From NCBI GenBank assembly GCA_024401295.1, contig JAKSLG010000014.1, forward strand, positions 1 through 64,000: 64,000 bases of DNA, given 5' to 3'. A program made the translations under genes and the position numbers. This DNA comes from Bacteroidales bacterium (GTDB lineage: Bacteria; Bacteroidota; Bacteroidia; Bacteroidales; Marinilabiliaceae). The notes below the pieces were generated by a model that saw only the letters and a list, made by a program, of their open reading frames with translations, had not been told where the DNA came from and searched no databases. Below, piece after piece: positions 32,999 to 43,236 of this stretch (its first letter is position 1; every line of letters begins with the position of its first letter).

Positions 32999-34366
32999 AT
33001 GCACGTGAAACTGCGCTTTGCAATATTCATATTGCTTGCACTTGCATCGACTGCAATTCATGCACAACTCTGGCGGACGCATCTGCGTCTTGTGCCGGAT
33101 ACGGTCGTATTGACTTGTGAAGAAGATACAGCAGCGTTGTCCCCAGATAGCGTAGAGGTGCTTCGCAAGGTCTATAAGCAGCCGAAATGGCAGCCAGTTC
33201 CCGATAGTCTGTTCACTAATATGCAGTCGTTCGACGACTTGATTATCTATCGGCCAAAACCGATGAGAATAAAGTATTATCCGACAGATTATGCCCGTAA
33301 AAGGCTGATTGATGCTCTAAACAGCCACGAGACGCTCGGATTTGCAGACCGAATCAAGGTGCAGGAAGTTTCGGAGATTCGTGACAATCTCATGCTAGAT
33401 TATATCACAAAACATCCGGAAAAGGTCGATTATACATGGCGTCAGGTGCCGGAGCCTTGGCGACAGATCCGTGATCGACGAAAAATCAGAAGAGATAAAA
33501 GTGCCGATTTGCGACGAGCTGCCGAGATGATGGAAAAAACGTCAGATTCGCTTCTTGTGGACTATTCTATGCGTCTCCTTCCGACTCCAACTCCATCGCC
33601 ATGGAAAATTGAAGGAGAAGAAAACATGCAGTTCTCACATCTTCTTCTCGCAAACTGGGCAAAGGGCGGCGAAAGTTCGATGAGTCTCACGAGCGATTTT
33701 CGCGTTAAGGCAATATACACGAATAAAAAGCATCAGTGGGAAAATAACGGTACACATAAATTGGGAATAACCTACACGTCAACGCTTGGATGTCGAGTGA
33801 GTGACGATGTTCTCGATTTGTCTTCAAAATATGGCTATCAGGCTGTCAATAAATGGTTCTACTCGTTCCAGACGACGTTCAAGACGCAGATGTTCCGCCA
33901 TTATGCGGGCAATGATGCCAAAAAAGAGAAAATCAAGTCGACAATGCTGTCTCCGGCATATATCCAATTCATCTTTGGTATGGACTACAAGAAGACGGAT
34001 CTCAGCGTTCTGCTCTCGCCGTATACGGCCATTATTACAATCGTTGCCGATACGGCCGATGTTGATCCGAAGTCGTTCAAAATTCCGGAAGGCAAGCGTT
34101 CGAACACCGTCAATGGTCTTTCGATAACAGTCAACTGGAAGAAGAAATTCTCTTCGTTGATAACCTATCAGACAAAGGCTGAAGTCTTTTATGAATATTT
34201 TGAGAAGAAGGGACAGAAACGTTTGGATTGGGAAAATATTCTCGAAATACAGATCAACAGGTTCCTCTCGACGCGAAGTATTTTTGAACTCCGATATTTC
34301 GACAACGAGAGCGAAAAATTCCAGTTCAAGGAGAATATTTGCATCTCGTTCAAGTATAAATTCTGA
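32999..34366 (+). CDS. DUF3078-family outer-membrane protein
   Basis: A 455-residue exported protein (signal peptide 1-22, ending I-H-A-Q). The C-terminal 250 residues match DUF3078: N-W-A-K-G-G-E-S-S-M-S-L followed by alternating amphipathic strands ending in F-K-Y-K-F, a likely outer-membrane barrel closing on Phe. The first 200 residues are Bacteroidota-type, charged and alpha-helical, with no known domain. Function unknown. Located 62 bp after the Crp gene. Confidence 0.82.
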   Translation: MHVKLRFAIFILLALASTAIHAQLWRTHLRLVPDTVVLTCEEDTAALSPDSVEVLRKVYKQPKWQPVPDSLFTNMQSFDDLIIYRPKPMRIKYYPTDYARKRLIDALNSHETLGFADRIKVQEVSEIRDNLMLDYITKHPEKVDYTWRQVPEPWRQIRDRRKIRRDKSADLRRAAEMMEKTSDSLLVDYSMRLLPTPTPSPWKIEGEENMQFSHLLLANWAKGGESSMSLTSDFRVKAIYTNKKHQWENNGTHKLGITYTSTLGCRVSDDVLDLSSKYGYQAVNKWFYSFQTTFKTQMFRHYAGNDAKKEKIKSTMLSPAYIQFIFGMDYKKTDLSVLLSPYTAIITIVADTADVDPKSFKIPEGKRSNTVNGLSITVNWKKKFSSLITYQTKAEVFYEYFEKKGQKRLDWENILEIQINRFLSTRSIFELRYFDNESEKFQFKENICISFKYKF

Positions 34367-34427
34367 CGAAAGAATAAAAAAAACAACTTTCTTTATGCCA
34401 ATGACTAAAGAATTGTGTCTGAATAAT

Positions 34428-34435
34428 TAATTTTG
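34428..34435 (+). promoter_or_regulatory. -7 box for the TPR-PD40 gene
   Basis: TAATTTTG, exact match, 35 bp before the ATG. Confidence 0.5.
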
Positions 34436-34470
34436 CCATTATATTAGAAACGCAAATAAAATCCATATAT

Positions 34471-36009
34471 ATGACAATCAAAAAAATAGCAGCCATTGCA
34501 GCAATGCTTTTGCCGTTGAGCGTGGCAGGACAGAATGTGATTGATGTCAAGGGCGATGCTCTGTTTGAATCGGAGAGCTATACACGCGCCCTCATCGAAT
34601 ATATGAAGGCATATACTAAGCGCCCTGATGATACGAAGCTGATGCGTCGCATTGCCGAGACGATACTGAATAGCGAATCGCCACGTGGTGAGGCTATCCC
34701 TTTCATTGAAAGATATATGGAGAAAGCACCGGAAGCTGCCGAAGATGTTGAAATCTACTACATGGCGGCTCAGGCTCATTATCATAAGCACGATTTTTCG
34801 AAGGCCCGCAAGTATCTTCAGAACTATCAGGCAATGGTCAACAGCGAAGCGGATAATAAGAAGGCCGAGACTCTTAATCGCTGGATTAACAATGCTCAGG
34901 CTGCAATGAAAGATACGTTGAACTATATGCTTGTCAATTTGGGCGAGATGGTCAATACTTCATATCATGAAATAAATCCATATATCCTCTCTGATGAGAC
35001 GACTTTGATCTTTGCAGCTGATGATAAATATAATTCGGCTGCAATGATGAACTATTTCAATGTTAAGTTCAGCGAGAACAAGGATCTTGGATGGACAAAA
35101 TGTAAGACTGTCACAGGTATGGTCAATACTCTCTATGACGAGTATTCGTGCGGACTTGGTGGCGGACATGTGTTCTTCAACTCTAACCGTGATGTGCAGT
35201 TCGGCGTCTATGATTCACGCTATATAAACAATGGCCGCATGGGTGATGGATATAAGATCGGCGCTCCTGTCGATATGAAAGGCGATGAGGTTGCCGCAAC
35301 GATGAGCCTCAATGGTGATACGATAATCTATTCGGGTACATGCGAAAATGGAAAACTCGACCTCTTCTACAGCATCAAGCGCAACGACGTATGGCAGACT
35401 CCACGTCCGCTGCCTGGCAGAATCAATGTCGAGGATTGCGACGAAAACTATCCGATGTTGACAGCCGACGGCAAGCGACTCTATTTCTCATCTGACCGGT
35501 CTTCGTCGATGGGTGGCATGGACCTCTATTATTCCGACTTCAACGCAAAAACAGGTGAGTGGGGCGAACCTGTTCATTTGAAATATCCAATCAACGATAC
35601 GTATGACAACCTTACGGTCTCATTTAGCCGCAATGGCCGTTATGCATACATTTCGTCGATTCGTGAAGGCGGCTTCGGCGGTCGTGATATCTACGCGCTT
35701 GTATATGACAAGATTATGCCTTACACGGCTCTCATAAAGTGCAATGTCAGCATCAATATGAAGCCAAAACCGATTCCGTTGACAGAGATGCCTCTGATTG
35801 AAGTTGTAGACGAGAATGGCGAGACGGTAGCAGCTCTCAAAATGAAACTCGCGTCATCGACATTCATCATGGCTCTTGATCCTGGTAAATACACGCTTAC
35901 GATTGATTCTGACGAAGCAAAACCTTATAAGGAGAGCCTGGTCGTTGCTGAGAAATATTATGATCAGCAGACACCTATTGAAAAGACAATAATGCTTCAA
36001 CCAAAATAG
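34471..36009 (+). CDS. Exported TPR and PD40-propeller protein
   Basis: A 512-residue protein, signal peptide about 1-20 (ends V-A-G-Q). TPR-like helices (about 25-145), then five or six PD40/WD40-like blades (about 165-420; S-G-T-C-E-N-G-K-L-D-L, F-S-S-D-R-S-S-S-M-G-G-M-D-L), then a small beta domain (about 425-512) ending without an OmpA peptidoglycan-binding domain. The plan resembles PorE of the type IX secretion system minus its OmpA tail, so a periplasmic scaffold role is plausible but not shown. Confidence 0.8.
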   Translation: MTIKKIAAIAAMLLPLSVAGQNVIDVKGDALFESESYTRALIEYMKAYTKRPDDTKLMRRIAETILNSESPRGEAIPFIERYMEKAPEAAEDVEIYYMAAQAHYHKHDFSKARKYLQNYQAMVNSEADNKKAETLNRWINNAQAAMKDTLNYMLVNLGEMVNTSYHEINPYILSDETTLIFAADDKYNSAAMMNYFNVKFSENKDLGWTKCKTVTGMVNTLYDEYSCGLGGGHVFFNSNRDVQFGVYDSRYINNGRMGDGYKIGAPVDMKGDEVAATMSLNGDTIIYSGTCENGKLDLFYSIKRNDVWQTPRPLPGRINVEDCDENYPMLTADGKRLYFSSDRSSSMGGMDLYYSDFNAKTGEWGEPVHLKYPINDTYDNLTVSFSRNGRYAYISSIREGGFGGRDIYALVYDKIMPYTALIKCNVSINMKPKPIPLTEMPLIEVVDENGETVAALKMKLASSTFIMALDPGKYTLTIDSDEAKPYKESLVVAEKYYDQQTPIEKTIMLQPK

Positions 36010-36017
36010 CCGAAACT

Positions 36018-36782
36018 ATGGAACTGAAACTGACGCGACCTATTGTTTTCTTCGATCTCGAAACGACTGGAACAAATCCGTCGAAAGACAAGATTGTCGA
36101 AATATCCATACTTAAGATTTATCCGGATTCTCACGAAGAAGTTTCAACATTCCGCATTAATCCTGGAATGCATATCCCGGAGCAGTCAACTCTCGTCCAC
36201 AAAATCACAGACGAGGACGTCAAGGATAAGCCAAAGTTCCGCGATATTGCGCCGACGTTGATGAAAATCCTTGAAGGATGCGATATCGGTGGCTATAACT
36301 CTAATAAATTCGACATTCCGCTTCTTGCAGAAGAATTCTACAATGCAGGTTGCGAAATCGATTTTCGCAGACATCATTTTGTTGATGTGCAAAACATTTT
36401 CTACAAGAAGGAACAGCGCACGCTCGTCGCTGCATATAAGTTTTATTGCGACAAGGACCTTGAAGGCGCACATGCCGCAGAAGCCGACATCCGTGCTACA
36501 TACGAGGTTTTGAAAGCTCAGCTCGATCGCTATCCTGATTTGCAGAACGACATAGCTTTTCTTTCGGAATATACAACGATGAAAAAGACCGCAGATTATG
36601 CCGGCCGTATCGGATATAATGATAAAGGCGAGGAGGTCTTTAATTTCGGAAAGCATATCGGCAAACGTGTTGTTGATGTCTTTGCGCAGGATCCAAGCTA
36701 TTACGATTGGATGATGAAAGGTGATTTCCCGCAAGACACAAAGCATGTGCTGATGCAGCTTAAGGTTAAGTCGTATAAATGA
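36018..36782 (+). CDS. DnaQ-family 3'-5' exonuclease with DUF3820-like tail
   Basis: A 254-residue protein. The DEDD exonuclease core (about 8-170) has Exo I D13-L-E15-T-T-G, an Exo II Asp around D95 and Exo III H-A-A-E-A-D-I-R-A-T with the catalytic His and Asp. The C-terminal about 60 residues (F-N-F-G-K-H-I-G-K-R-V-V-D-V) look like a DUF3820 module. It could be a proofreading subunit or a DNA-repair or RNA nuclease; the separate tail argues against the standard DnaQ. Begins 8 bp after the TPR-PD40 gene. Confidence 0.87.
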   Translation: MELKLTRPIVFFDLETTGTNPSKDKIVEISILKIYPDSHEEVSTFRINPGMHIPEQSTLVHKITDEDVKDKPKFRDIAPTLMKILEGCDIGGYNSNKFDIPLLAEEFYNAGCEIDFRRHHFVDVQNIFYKKEQRTLVAAYKFYCDKDLEGAHAAEADIRATYEVLKAQLDRYPDLQNDIAFLSEYTTMKKTADYAGRIGYNDKGEEVFNFGKHIGKRVVDVFAQDPSYYDWMMKGDFPQDTKHVLMQLKVKSYK

Positions 36783-36797
36783 TAACGTGTTGATGCA

Positions 36798-37421
36798 ATG
36801 AAAATTATATGCATTGGAATGAATTATGCCAAGCATGTTGATGAGTTGCATGGCATGGATTTTCAGAGACCGGATGAGCCTGTGATTTTTCTGAAGCCAG
36901 ATTCGTCAATCCTGCGAGTAAATACGCCTTTCTATATTCCTGATTTTGCAGACGAATTCCATTACGAAACTGAAATTGTCGTTAAGATAAATCGTTTGGG
37001 TCGAGCTATCGACAGAAAGTTTGCGCATAGGTATTATAGTGAAGTCGGCATTGGCATTGATTTTACGGCGCGTGATCTTCAGCGTAAACTGATGTCGAAG
37101 GGACTTCCTTGGGAGTTATCAAAAGGCTTTGACCAGTCAGCTGCAATTTCCGAATTTATTCCTCTTACGGAAGCTGGCGGTGATATTCAAAACATTGATT
37201 TCCACCTTGATATTGATGGAGAGACACGCCAGCACGGTAATACGCGCGATATGCTTTTCAAGGTTGATGAGATAATTGCGTATGTATCGCAGTTCTTCAC
37301 TTTGAAAATGGGCGACCTCATATACACAGGAACGCCGGAAGGTGTTGGAAAAGTGTGTGAAGGACAGCGTCTGCAAGCCTATATCGGCGATCGCCAAATG
37401 ATGGATTTTCTTATTAAGTAA
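36798..37421 (+). CDS. Fumarylacetoacetate-hydrolase (FAH) family protein
   Basis: A 207-residue protein with the FAH core: Y-E-T-E-I-V-V-K-I-N with the metal-binding Glu pair, I-G-I-D-F-T-A-R-D-L-Q and Y-T-G-T-P-E-G-V-G near the C-terminus. Family members hydrolyse or decarboxylate C-C bonds in acylpyruvates or oxaloacetate; this short form resembles FAHD1/YcgM, for which acylpyruvase or oxaloacetate decarboxylase activity is known. No aromatic-degradation genes are nearby. Confidence 0.88.
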   Translation: MKIICIGMNYAKHVDELHGMDFQRPDEPVIFLKPDSSILRVNTPFYIPDFADEFHYETEIVVKINRLGRAIDRKFAHRYYSEVGIGIDFTARDLQRKLMSKGLPWELSKGFDQSAAISEFIPLTEAGGDIQNIDFHLDIDGETRQHGNTRDMLFKVDEIIAYVSQFFTLKMGDLIYTGTPEGVGKVCEGQRLQAYIGDRQMMDFLIK

Positions 37422-37436
37422 GCGTAATAAACCATT

Positions 37437-40400
37437 TTGAATAAGCCCGTCCGACATATTTTGATCGCAGTTTGCGCTGCGATTGTTGCTTTCCTTATTC
37501 ACCTTGTAATATGTCGCCCGACGACGGCTGAACAAGACGATTTGAAGTCTCATGTCGAGACGATTATGCATCAGCATAGGATGCAGATAGAGGCGAATAT
37601 CAACTTTATTACCGATTCAATTTCTGCAGCGGCAGATACGTTTGAACTTCTCAATCGCTTGGTTGCTTCGGACGATTATTCGTATTATATATTTCTAAAT
37701 CAGGAACTTGTTGCATGGCAGAACCCGCAGCTTCCAATTCAGGATTTGCAGAAACGTATGCTGCGTCGAAAAATGCTGCATACAGATAATGGTTGGTATT
37801 ACATTCATCACCATCTGGTTGATAATCTTGGTGTCTATGCGCTTTTTCGTGTCAGCAGCAGTTACGCGGTAGAGAATAATTATCTTCGTTCTGAATATGA
37901 TGCGTCGCTTGAGCTTGATCCGCGATGCAAAATTGACATCAATCCATCGGGCGATGGAATCAGAATTAATGATGTCGATGGTGCGTATCTTTTTACGATA
38001 CGCGATAACGGCATCAAGAAAATGTCTCTGACGCTGTTTGTTGCTGATGCCATCGCGATGATAATATGGATTGTTGCAGCGCTTGTTGCAGCGTATCTTA
38101 TTGCCGTACACATCGGTCGGACATATCGCGATAATCGTGCTTTGGCCGCGATGGCGTTGATGCTTTTGGGCGTATATGCGTGGTTCGTCTCGTCGTCGGT
38201 TTCTCCTCGCATGGCCGAAAGTTTCTTTTTCTCGCCTCAGGTGTTTGCCTTCGATTGGTGGATGCCGTCACTTGCATCGTTGTTTGTTTTTTCGGCAATG
38301 GCTTTTGCATTGTCGCAATGCGTGTTGCGAATGTCCGAATTCTCGCTAAGGCCGATTTTCTCAAAGTTGGACAGATGGCCAAAGATGCGATTCGCCGCGA
38401 TGCTCGCCTTGCTTTTTGCTATATATTCGGTGGTCAATGTCGCCATCAGCATCATGGTTTACAACTCGACAGACTTCGCTGTTTATGTGGGCGAACTGGA
38501 CGTTTCCGCTCCAACGCTTGTCAAGCTGGCAATTATTACCATGCTGATGGTAGCTTTTGCGACAATGCTCGAAAAGGTTTATGCAGAGATGGCCTTTAAA
38601 GTCGGATGGACCGAGTTTTTCCTTACGATGCTTGGCTTGTGCGCAGTAGTTGTCATCCCGACAATCATAATCATGGACGACGTGTATGGCTTCGTGTTCA
38701 TTTTGGGCTTTGTCGCGATGAATAGCGTATATTTCCTGTTCAAGAAATCATACGACGAGCCGACGCCGGGCATTCGTTACAGCCATTATATCTGGTTTAT
38801 GTTTGTCGTCGCATTTTTCGTGATGGCCCGATTGACAACGCTGAACCATGATAAAGAGCAACAGAACAGAGAATTGCTCGTCGGAAACTTGTCGTTCAGT
38901 CTTGTGCGAGAGGATGATCCTGTGGCAGAGACGCTGCTCTCGTCAATTGAGCACACGATTGCGGCTGACACGATTGTGCAGACGTTCTTCGAATCAGACG
39001 GACATGCCGCCGATGGTGAATATATAAACCTTTATGGATATATCCGTAGCCGTTATTTTGATGGTTATTTTTCTCGCTATGATCTGCAGGTAGTGCCGTG
39101 TCGTGGCGATGACAGCTATATCCAAATGACGATGACCGGCGAGGAATTTAACTGCTATGAATATTTCCAGAATATGGTCGATATGTTCGGTCAGCGAATT
39201 GTCCCAAAGTCGAATTTCTATTTGCTCAACTATAATGATGGCCGGGCATCGTATTTCGGACAGTTCAGATATTATAACAAGAGCAAAGACTCGTATGACC
39301 GACTCTATCTTGAGATAAACCAGAAATTGCAGATGGTCGAAAACGGATATCCTGATTTGTTGACTAACAGTCGCGATCGCATTGATACAAGACAGATGAA
39401 AGGATATTCGTACGCTAAATACTATGATGGTAAGCTTCAGATACAGTATGGTGGCTATGGCTATCCGCGACATGATAGTTGGATCGGCGCTGTGCCGACG
39501 GGCGATAAAAACAGTATCGAGGCAGAAGGCCTTTCGCATCTTGCTTTTGCAGCAACACAGAATCAGACTGTGGTCCTTAGCTATCCAACGATGACGATCA
39601 GCCAATATATGGCCGACTATTCATATCTTTTCCTCGCAATGCTGCTCATTTCATCAATAATGCTCTACGTTATTGGACGCCGATGGAGCTTGTTGAATGA
39701 AAACCGGACAATCAGCGAACGCATTCAGGCTACGTTTATCTTCTTTGTGATGCTTTTGCTTGTGGTCATATCTATTTTGACGACGATTGAAACTGTCAGG
39801 AACTACGAACGTCAGAGCAACAACCACATGCTCCAGACGTTGGCAAGCATCAAAAACTCCGTTGTCAACGAATTGACAGACAGTGATGAAGCGCTCGTCA
39901 ACAGCCTAACTGCCGATAATGTCCTTCAGAGAGCAACGCGCACACTCATAGCCGATGCTCATCTCTATTCTCCCAATGGAATGTTGATTGGAACATCGCG
40001 ACGCGAACTTTTTGACAATGGCATTGCTTCGCCGCTCATCAACAGCATGGCGCTGCAGAGTCTGAGACAAACAGGTGGCGACGACGTTTTCGAAAGTGAG
40101 CACATTGGCAACATGGAATATTATGCCGCATATTCACCTATCGTAATCGACGATAAAGTCGAGGCATATCTTGCTGTGCCATATTTCCACGATGAAATTG
40201 GAATGCGTACGCAGATTTTATCCACGATTATGCCAATCAGTAATGCATACATGATTGTCATTCTACTTGCCGTTCTCTTTTCGTATTTTCTCGCTGCAGG
40301 CATTACGAAACCGCTTTTGGCCATTAGTAACAGCCTCCGTCGTGTGGATTTGCAACACAAAAACGACAAGATCGCATATACTGGTTCTGACGAAATAGGC

Positions 40401-41174
40401 GTTCTCGTCAACGAATATAACCGCATGATTGACGAGCTCGAACATAGCGCCGAAAAACTGGCTGCAAGCGAGCGCGAAATGACGTGGCGCGAGATGGCAC
40501 GACAGATTGCTCATGAAATCAAAAACCCGCTCACGCCGATGAAGCTCAACGTGCAGTTCATGATGAAGACATGGGACAAGTTGTCTGAAAGTGGCGAACT
40601 CGACAATGCCGGCGAACAAACCGAACGCTTTGATGCCTTTGTCCGCAAAACGTCGCAGTCGCTCGTTGAACAGATTGACCAACTGGCTTTCGTGGCATCA
40701 GAATTCTCGAACGTTGCAAAAATGAAGCAAGGAGAAATCACGAAAGTTGATGTCGCTGAGCGATTGAGCCGAACAGTATTGCTCTACAGCAACAGCGAAA
40801 ATGCTTCCGTGACGCTTGAGACCACTGTTGAACATGCATACGCAATGGCGAATGCAGAACAAATGACATCTGTGTTTAATAATCTGATTAAGAATGCACT
40901 GCAGAGTGTTGCACCTGAAAAGGAGGCTGTCATAAAATGTTCGCTCCGTCTTGATGGCGACAACATCGAGATTGCCGTAGCAGACAATGGACGTGGCATT
41001 GCTCCGGAAGTTCAAGACAAGATTTTCCGCCCGAATTTTACGACAAAATCAACCGGTATGGGCCTCGGCCTAGCAATCGTGAAGACCATAATCGTCAACG
41101 CCCAAGGCGAAATATGGTTTGAGACGGAATTGGAAAAAGGTACAACATTCCACGTCCGTCTTCCAAAAGTATAG
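37437..41174 (+). CDS. Large multi-pass NtrY-like sensor histidine kinase
   Basis: A 1245-residue kinase. TTG start (no upstream ATG; M-N-K-P then a helix at about 8-25). A first extracytoplasmic region (to about 195) is followed by a block of five or six helices (about 198-470), a second extracytoplasmic region (about 480-735), two helices (about 737-760, 778-800), a third loop and a helix (about 925-955), then HAMP (about 957-1005), HisKA with H1026 in Q-I-A-H-E-I-K-N-P-L-T-P, and an ATPase (N-box N-A, D-N-G-R-G-I-A, G-M-G-L-G-L-A). The kinase core is NtrY-type, but no NtrX regulator lies nearby. Signal unknown. Confidence 0.88.
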   Translation: MNKPVRHILIAVCAAIVAFLIHLVICRPTTAEQDDLKSHVETIMHQHRMQIEANINFITDSISAAADTFELLNRLVASDDYSYYIFLNQELVAWQNPQLPIQDLQKRMLRRKMLHTDNGWYYIHHHLVDNLGVYALFRVSSSYAVENNYLRSEYDASLELDPRCKIDINPSGDGIRINDVDGAYLFTIRDNGIKKMSLTLFVADAIAMIIWIVAALVAAYLIAVHIGRTYRDNRALAAMALMLLGVYAWFVSSSVSPRMAESFFFSPQVFAFDWWMPSLASLFVFSAMAFALSQCVLRMSEFSLRPIFSKLDRWPKMRFAAMLALLFAIYSVVNVAISIMVYNSTDFAVYVGELDVSAPTLVKLAIITMLMVAFATMLEKVYAEMAFKVGWTEFFLTMLGLCAVVVIPTIIIMDDVYGFVFILGFVAMNSVYFLFKKSYDEPTPGIRYSHYIWFMFVVAFFVMARLTTLNHDKEQQNRELLVGNLSFSLVREDDPVAETLLSSIEHTIAADTIVQTFFESDGHAADGEYINLYGYIRSRYFDGYFSRYDLQVVPCRGDDSYIQMTMTGEEFNCYEYFQNMVDMFGQRIVPKSNFYLLNYNDGRASYFGQFRYYNKSKDSYDRLYLEINQKLQMVENGYPDLLTNSRDRIDTRQMKGYSYAKYYDGKLQIQYGGYGYPRHDSWIGAVPTGDKNSIEAEGLSHLAFAATQNQTVVLSYPTMTISQYMADYSYLFLAMLLISSIMLYVIGRRWSLLNENRTISERIQATFIFFVMLLLVVISILTTIETVRNYERQSNNHMLQTLASIKNSVVNELTDSDEALVNSLTADNVLQRATRTLIADAHLYSPNGMLIGTSRRELFDNGIASPLINSMALQSLRQTGGDDVFESEHIGNMEYYAAYSPIVIDDKVEAYLAVPYFHDEIGMRTQILSTIMPISNAYMIVILLAVLFSYFLAAGITKPLLAISNSLRRVDLQHKNDKIAYTGSDEIGVLVNEYNRMIDELEHSAEKLAASEREMTWREMARQIAHEIKNPLTPMKLNVQFMMKTWDKLSESGELDNAGEQTERFDAFVRKTSQSLVEQIDQLAFVASEFSNVAKMKQGEITKVDVAERLSRTVLLYSNSENASVTLETTVEHAYAMANAEQMTSVFNNLIKNALQSVAPEKEAVIKCSLRLDGDNIEIAVADNGRGIAPEVQDKIFRPNFTTKSTGMGLGLAIVKTIIVNAQGEIWFETELEKGTTFHVRLPKV

Positions 41175-41276
41175 GATTCCGTCTTCGCGTCTATTACCGC
41201 TTCTGTTATTACTTTTGCTTTACAAATCTTTAACAGCATTTCGTAAAAAACAACATATTTGCACTCCGAGAACAAC

Positions 41277-41284
41277 TAACTTTG
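41277..41284 (+). promoter_or_regulatory. -7 box for fabI-era
   Basis: TAACTTTG, exact match, 28 bp before the fabI ATG. Confidence 0.6.
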
Positions 41285-41312
41285 CACCTCAGATTAATAT
41301 TTAGAATCAACA

Positions 41313-42167
41313 ATGGTTAAAAATCTTCTCGAAGGAAAACGTGGTATCATTTTCGGTGCACTCAACGACAAGTCGATTGCATGGAAGGTGGCAGAAATAG
41401 CAAAAGAGCAGGGAGCAACTTTTACCCTCTCAAATACTGAGGTGGCATGTCGTATGGGCGAAGTTATCGAATTGAGCAAGAGATGTAATGCGGAACTCAT
41501 TCCTGCCGACGCAACAAATGTTGATGACCTCAAAATCGTCTTTGAGAAATCTCAGGAGATTTTGGGCGGAAAAATCGATTTCGTTTTGCATTCGATCGGT
41601 ATGTCACTCAATGTTCGCAAGAAACGTCCATATCACGATCTTGACTACGGATTCCTCAACAAGACACTTGATATTTCAGCTATATCGTTCCACAAAATGC
41701 TCCAGGTTGCTTACCAGATGGATGCAATAAATGAATGGGGTTCGGTTGTCGCGCTTTCATACATTGCGGGTCAGCGCACATTCTGTGATTACAACGATAT
41801 GGCAGATGCAAAGGCTCTCCTCGAATCAATTGCCCGTTCGTTCGGCTATATCTTTGGCCGTGAACGTCATGTCCGCGTCAATACGATTTCTCAGTCGCCT
41901 ACGATGACAACTGCAGGCAGTGGCATAAAAGGTTTTGAAGGACTTCTCGATTTCTCTGATCGTCAGTCTCCACTTGGCAATGCACTTGCCGAAGATTGTG
42001 CAAATTTCTGCTGCGCAATGTTCTCCGACCTTACAAAGAAAATCACAATGCAGAACCTCTATCACGATGGCGGTTTTTCAAGCATCGGCATGAGCGAACG
42101 TGCTATGAATCAGTACAATCTTAGCTTCCAGCATATTCACGTCGATCCTAAGGGCCGACAGGAATAA
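41313..42167 (+). CDS. fabI: Enoyl-[acyl-carrier-protein] reductase (NADH), FabI
   Basis: A 284-residue short-chain-dehydrogenase-type enzyme that completes the elongation cycle of fatty-acid synthesis. Cofactor region R-G-I-I-F-G-A-L-N-D-K-S-I-A-W at the N-terminus; catalytic Y160 and K167 in C-D-Y-N-D-M-A-D-A-K (Y-x6-K as in FabI), and the second FabI tyrosine Y150 in L-S-Y-I-A-G. Full length. It leads a two-gene unit with era, 20 bp apart. Confidence 0.95.
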   Translation: MVKNLLEGKRGIIFGALNDKSIAWKVAEIAKEQGATFTLSNTEVACRMGEVIELSKRCNAELIPADATNVDDLKIVFEKSQEILGGKIDFVLHSIGMSLNVRKKRPYHDLDYGFLNKTLDISAISFHKMLQVAYQMDAINEWGSVVALSYIAGQRTFCDYNDMADAKALLESIARSFGYIFGRERHVRVNTISQSPTMTTAGSGIKGFEGLLDFSDRQSPLGNALAEDCANFCCAMFSDLTKKITMQNLYHDGGFSSIGMSERAMNQYNLSFQHIHVDPKGRQE

Positions 42168-42187
42168 AAACATTAATACAGCACACA

Positions 42188-43093
42188 ATGCATAAATCAG
42201 GATTCGTAAATATTGTTGGCAATCCAAATGTCGGCAAGTCGACACTTTCGAATTTGCTTATCGGTGAGCGTCTGTCGATTATCACATCGAAAGCACAGAC
42301 AACGCGTCATCGCATCTTTGGCATCGTTAATGGCTCATATAATGATGGCGTGCAGGATGTCGATTACCAGATCGTGTTTTCCGACACTCCAGGTGTCTTG
42401 AAGCCGAACTATAAGCTTCAGGAATCGATGCTCAACTATTCGCGAAGCGCTTTGCAGGATGCAGATGTGTTGCTCTATGTGACCGATACTGTTGAGACTC
42501 CAGACAAACATAGCGATTTCCTTGCTGAAGTCGAAAAGCTTTCTTGCCCGATAATCGTCATTATCAACAAGATCGACCTTATTGATCAGAAGCAGCTCGA
42601 GGAAAAGGTAAACTATTGGCACGAACAGATTCCTAATGCCGAAATTGTTCCTGTCAGCGCGCTTCACTCTTTCAATACTTCGAACATCATACGCCACATC
42701 GCAGAGATGCTCCCTGAGTCGGATCCATACTACGATAAGGATCAGCTGACAGATAAGCCGACACGTTTCTTTGTCAATGAAATCATCCGTGAGAAGATTC
42801 TTCTTTATTATAAGAAGGAGATTCCTTATTCGGTTGAGGTCGAAGTTGAAGAGTTCGTCGAATCTGATGACAACGTGAATATACGTGCCGTAATTCATGT
42901 CGCTCGCGACTCGCAAAAAGGCATCATTATCGGTCACCAGGGCGTTGCTATTAAAAAGCTTGGCACATTAGCTCGTCGAGATATCGAGAAATTCCTCGAT
43001 AAAAAAGTTTTCCTTCAGCTTTATGTGAAGGTGACAAAAGACTGGCGCGATAAAGATGCGATGCTGAAACAGTTTGGCTACGATGTGAAATAG
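42188..43093 (+). CDS. era: GTPase Era
   Basis: A 301-residue ribosome-assembly GTPase that binds 16S rRNA. G1 G-N-P-N-V-G-K-S-T (11-19), G3 D-T-P-G, G4 N-K-I-D, and a C-terminal KH domain with G-I-I-I-G-H-Q-G-V-A-I-K-K-L-G. All typical. Followed by an intrinsic terminator. Confidence 0.96.
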   Translation: MHKSGFVNIVGNPNVGKSTLSNLLIGERLSIITSKAQTTRHRIFGIVNGSYNDGVQDVDYQIVFSDTPGVLKPNYKLQESMLNYSRSALQDADVLLYVTDTVETPDKHSDFLAEVEKLSCPIIVIINKIDLIDQKQLEEKVNYWHEQIPNAEIVPVSALHSFNTSNIIRHIAEMLPESDPYYDKDQLTDKPTRFFVNEIIREKILLYYKKEIPYSVEVEVEEFVESDDNVNIRAVIHVARDSQKGIIIGHQGVAIKKLGTLARRDIEKFLDKKVFLQLYVKVTKDWRDKDAMLKQFGYDVK

Positions 43094-43121
43094 AAGACAA
43101 AACGATTCGTAACGGAAATAT

Positions 43122-43158
43122 GCAGAGGTGTGGTTATCAAGACTATGCCTCTGTTTTT
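43122..43158 (+). terminator. probable intrinsic terminator of fabI-era
   Basis: Short stem CAGAGG/CCTCTG with a large loop and TTTTTG tract. Confidence 0.6.
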
Positions 43159-43236
43159 GTTAGTGTGATATTCAACATTGTTCTCTCTCATAATAGTTCA
43201 AATGTTGACTTTGCAGAAATATTTTTTGTAAAAACA

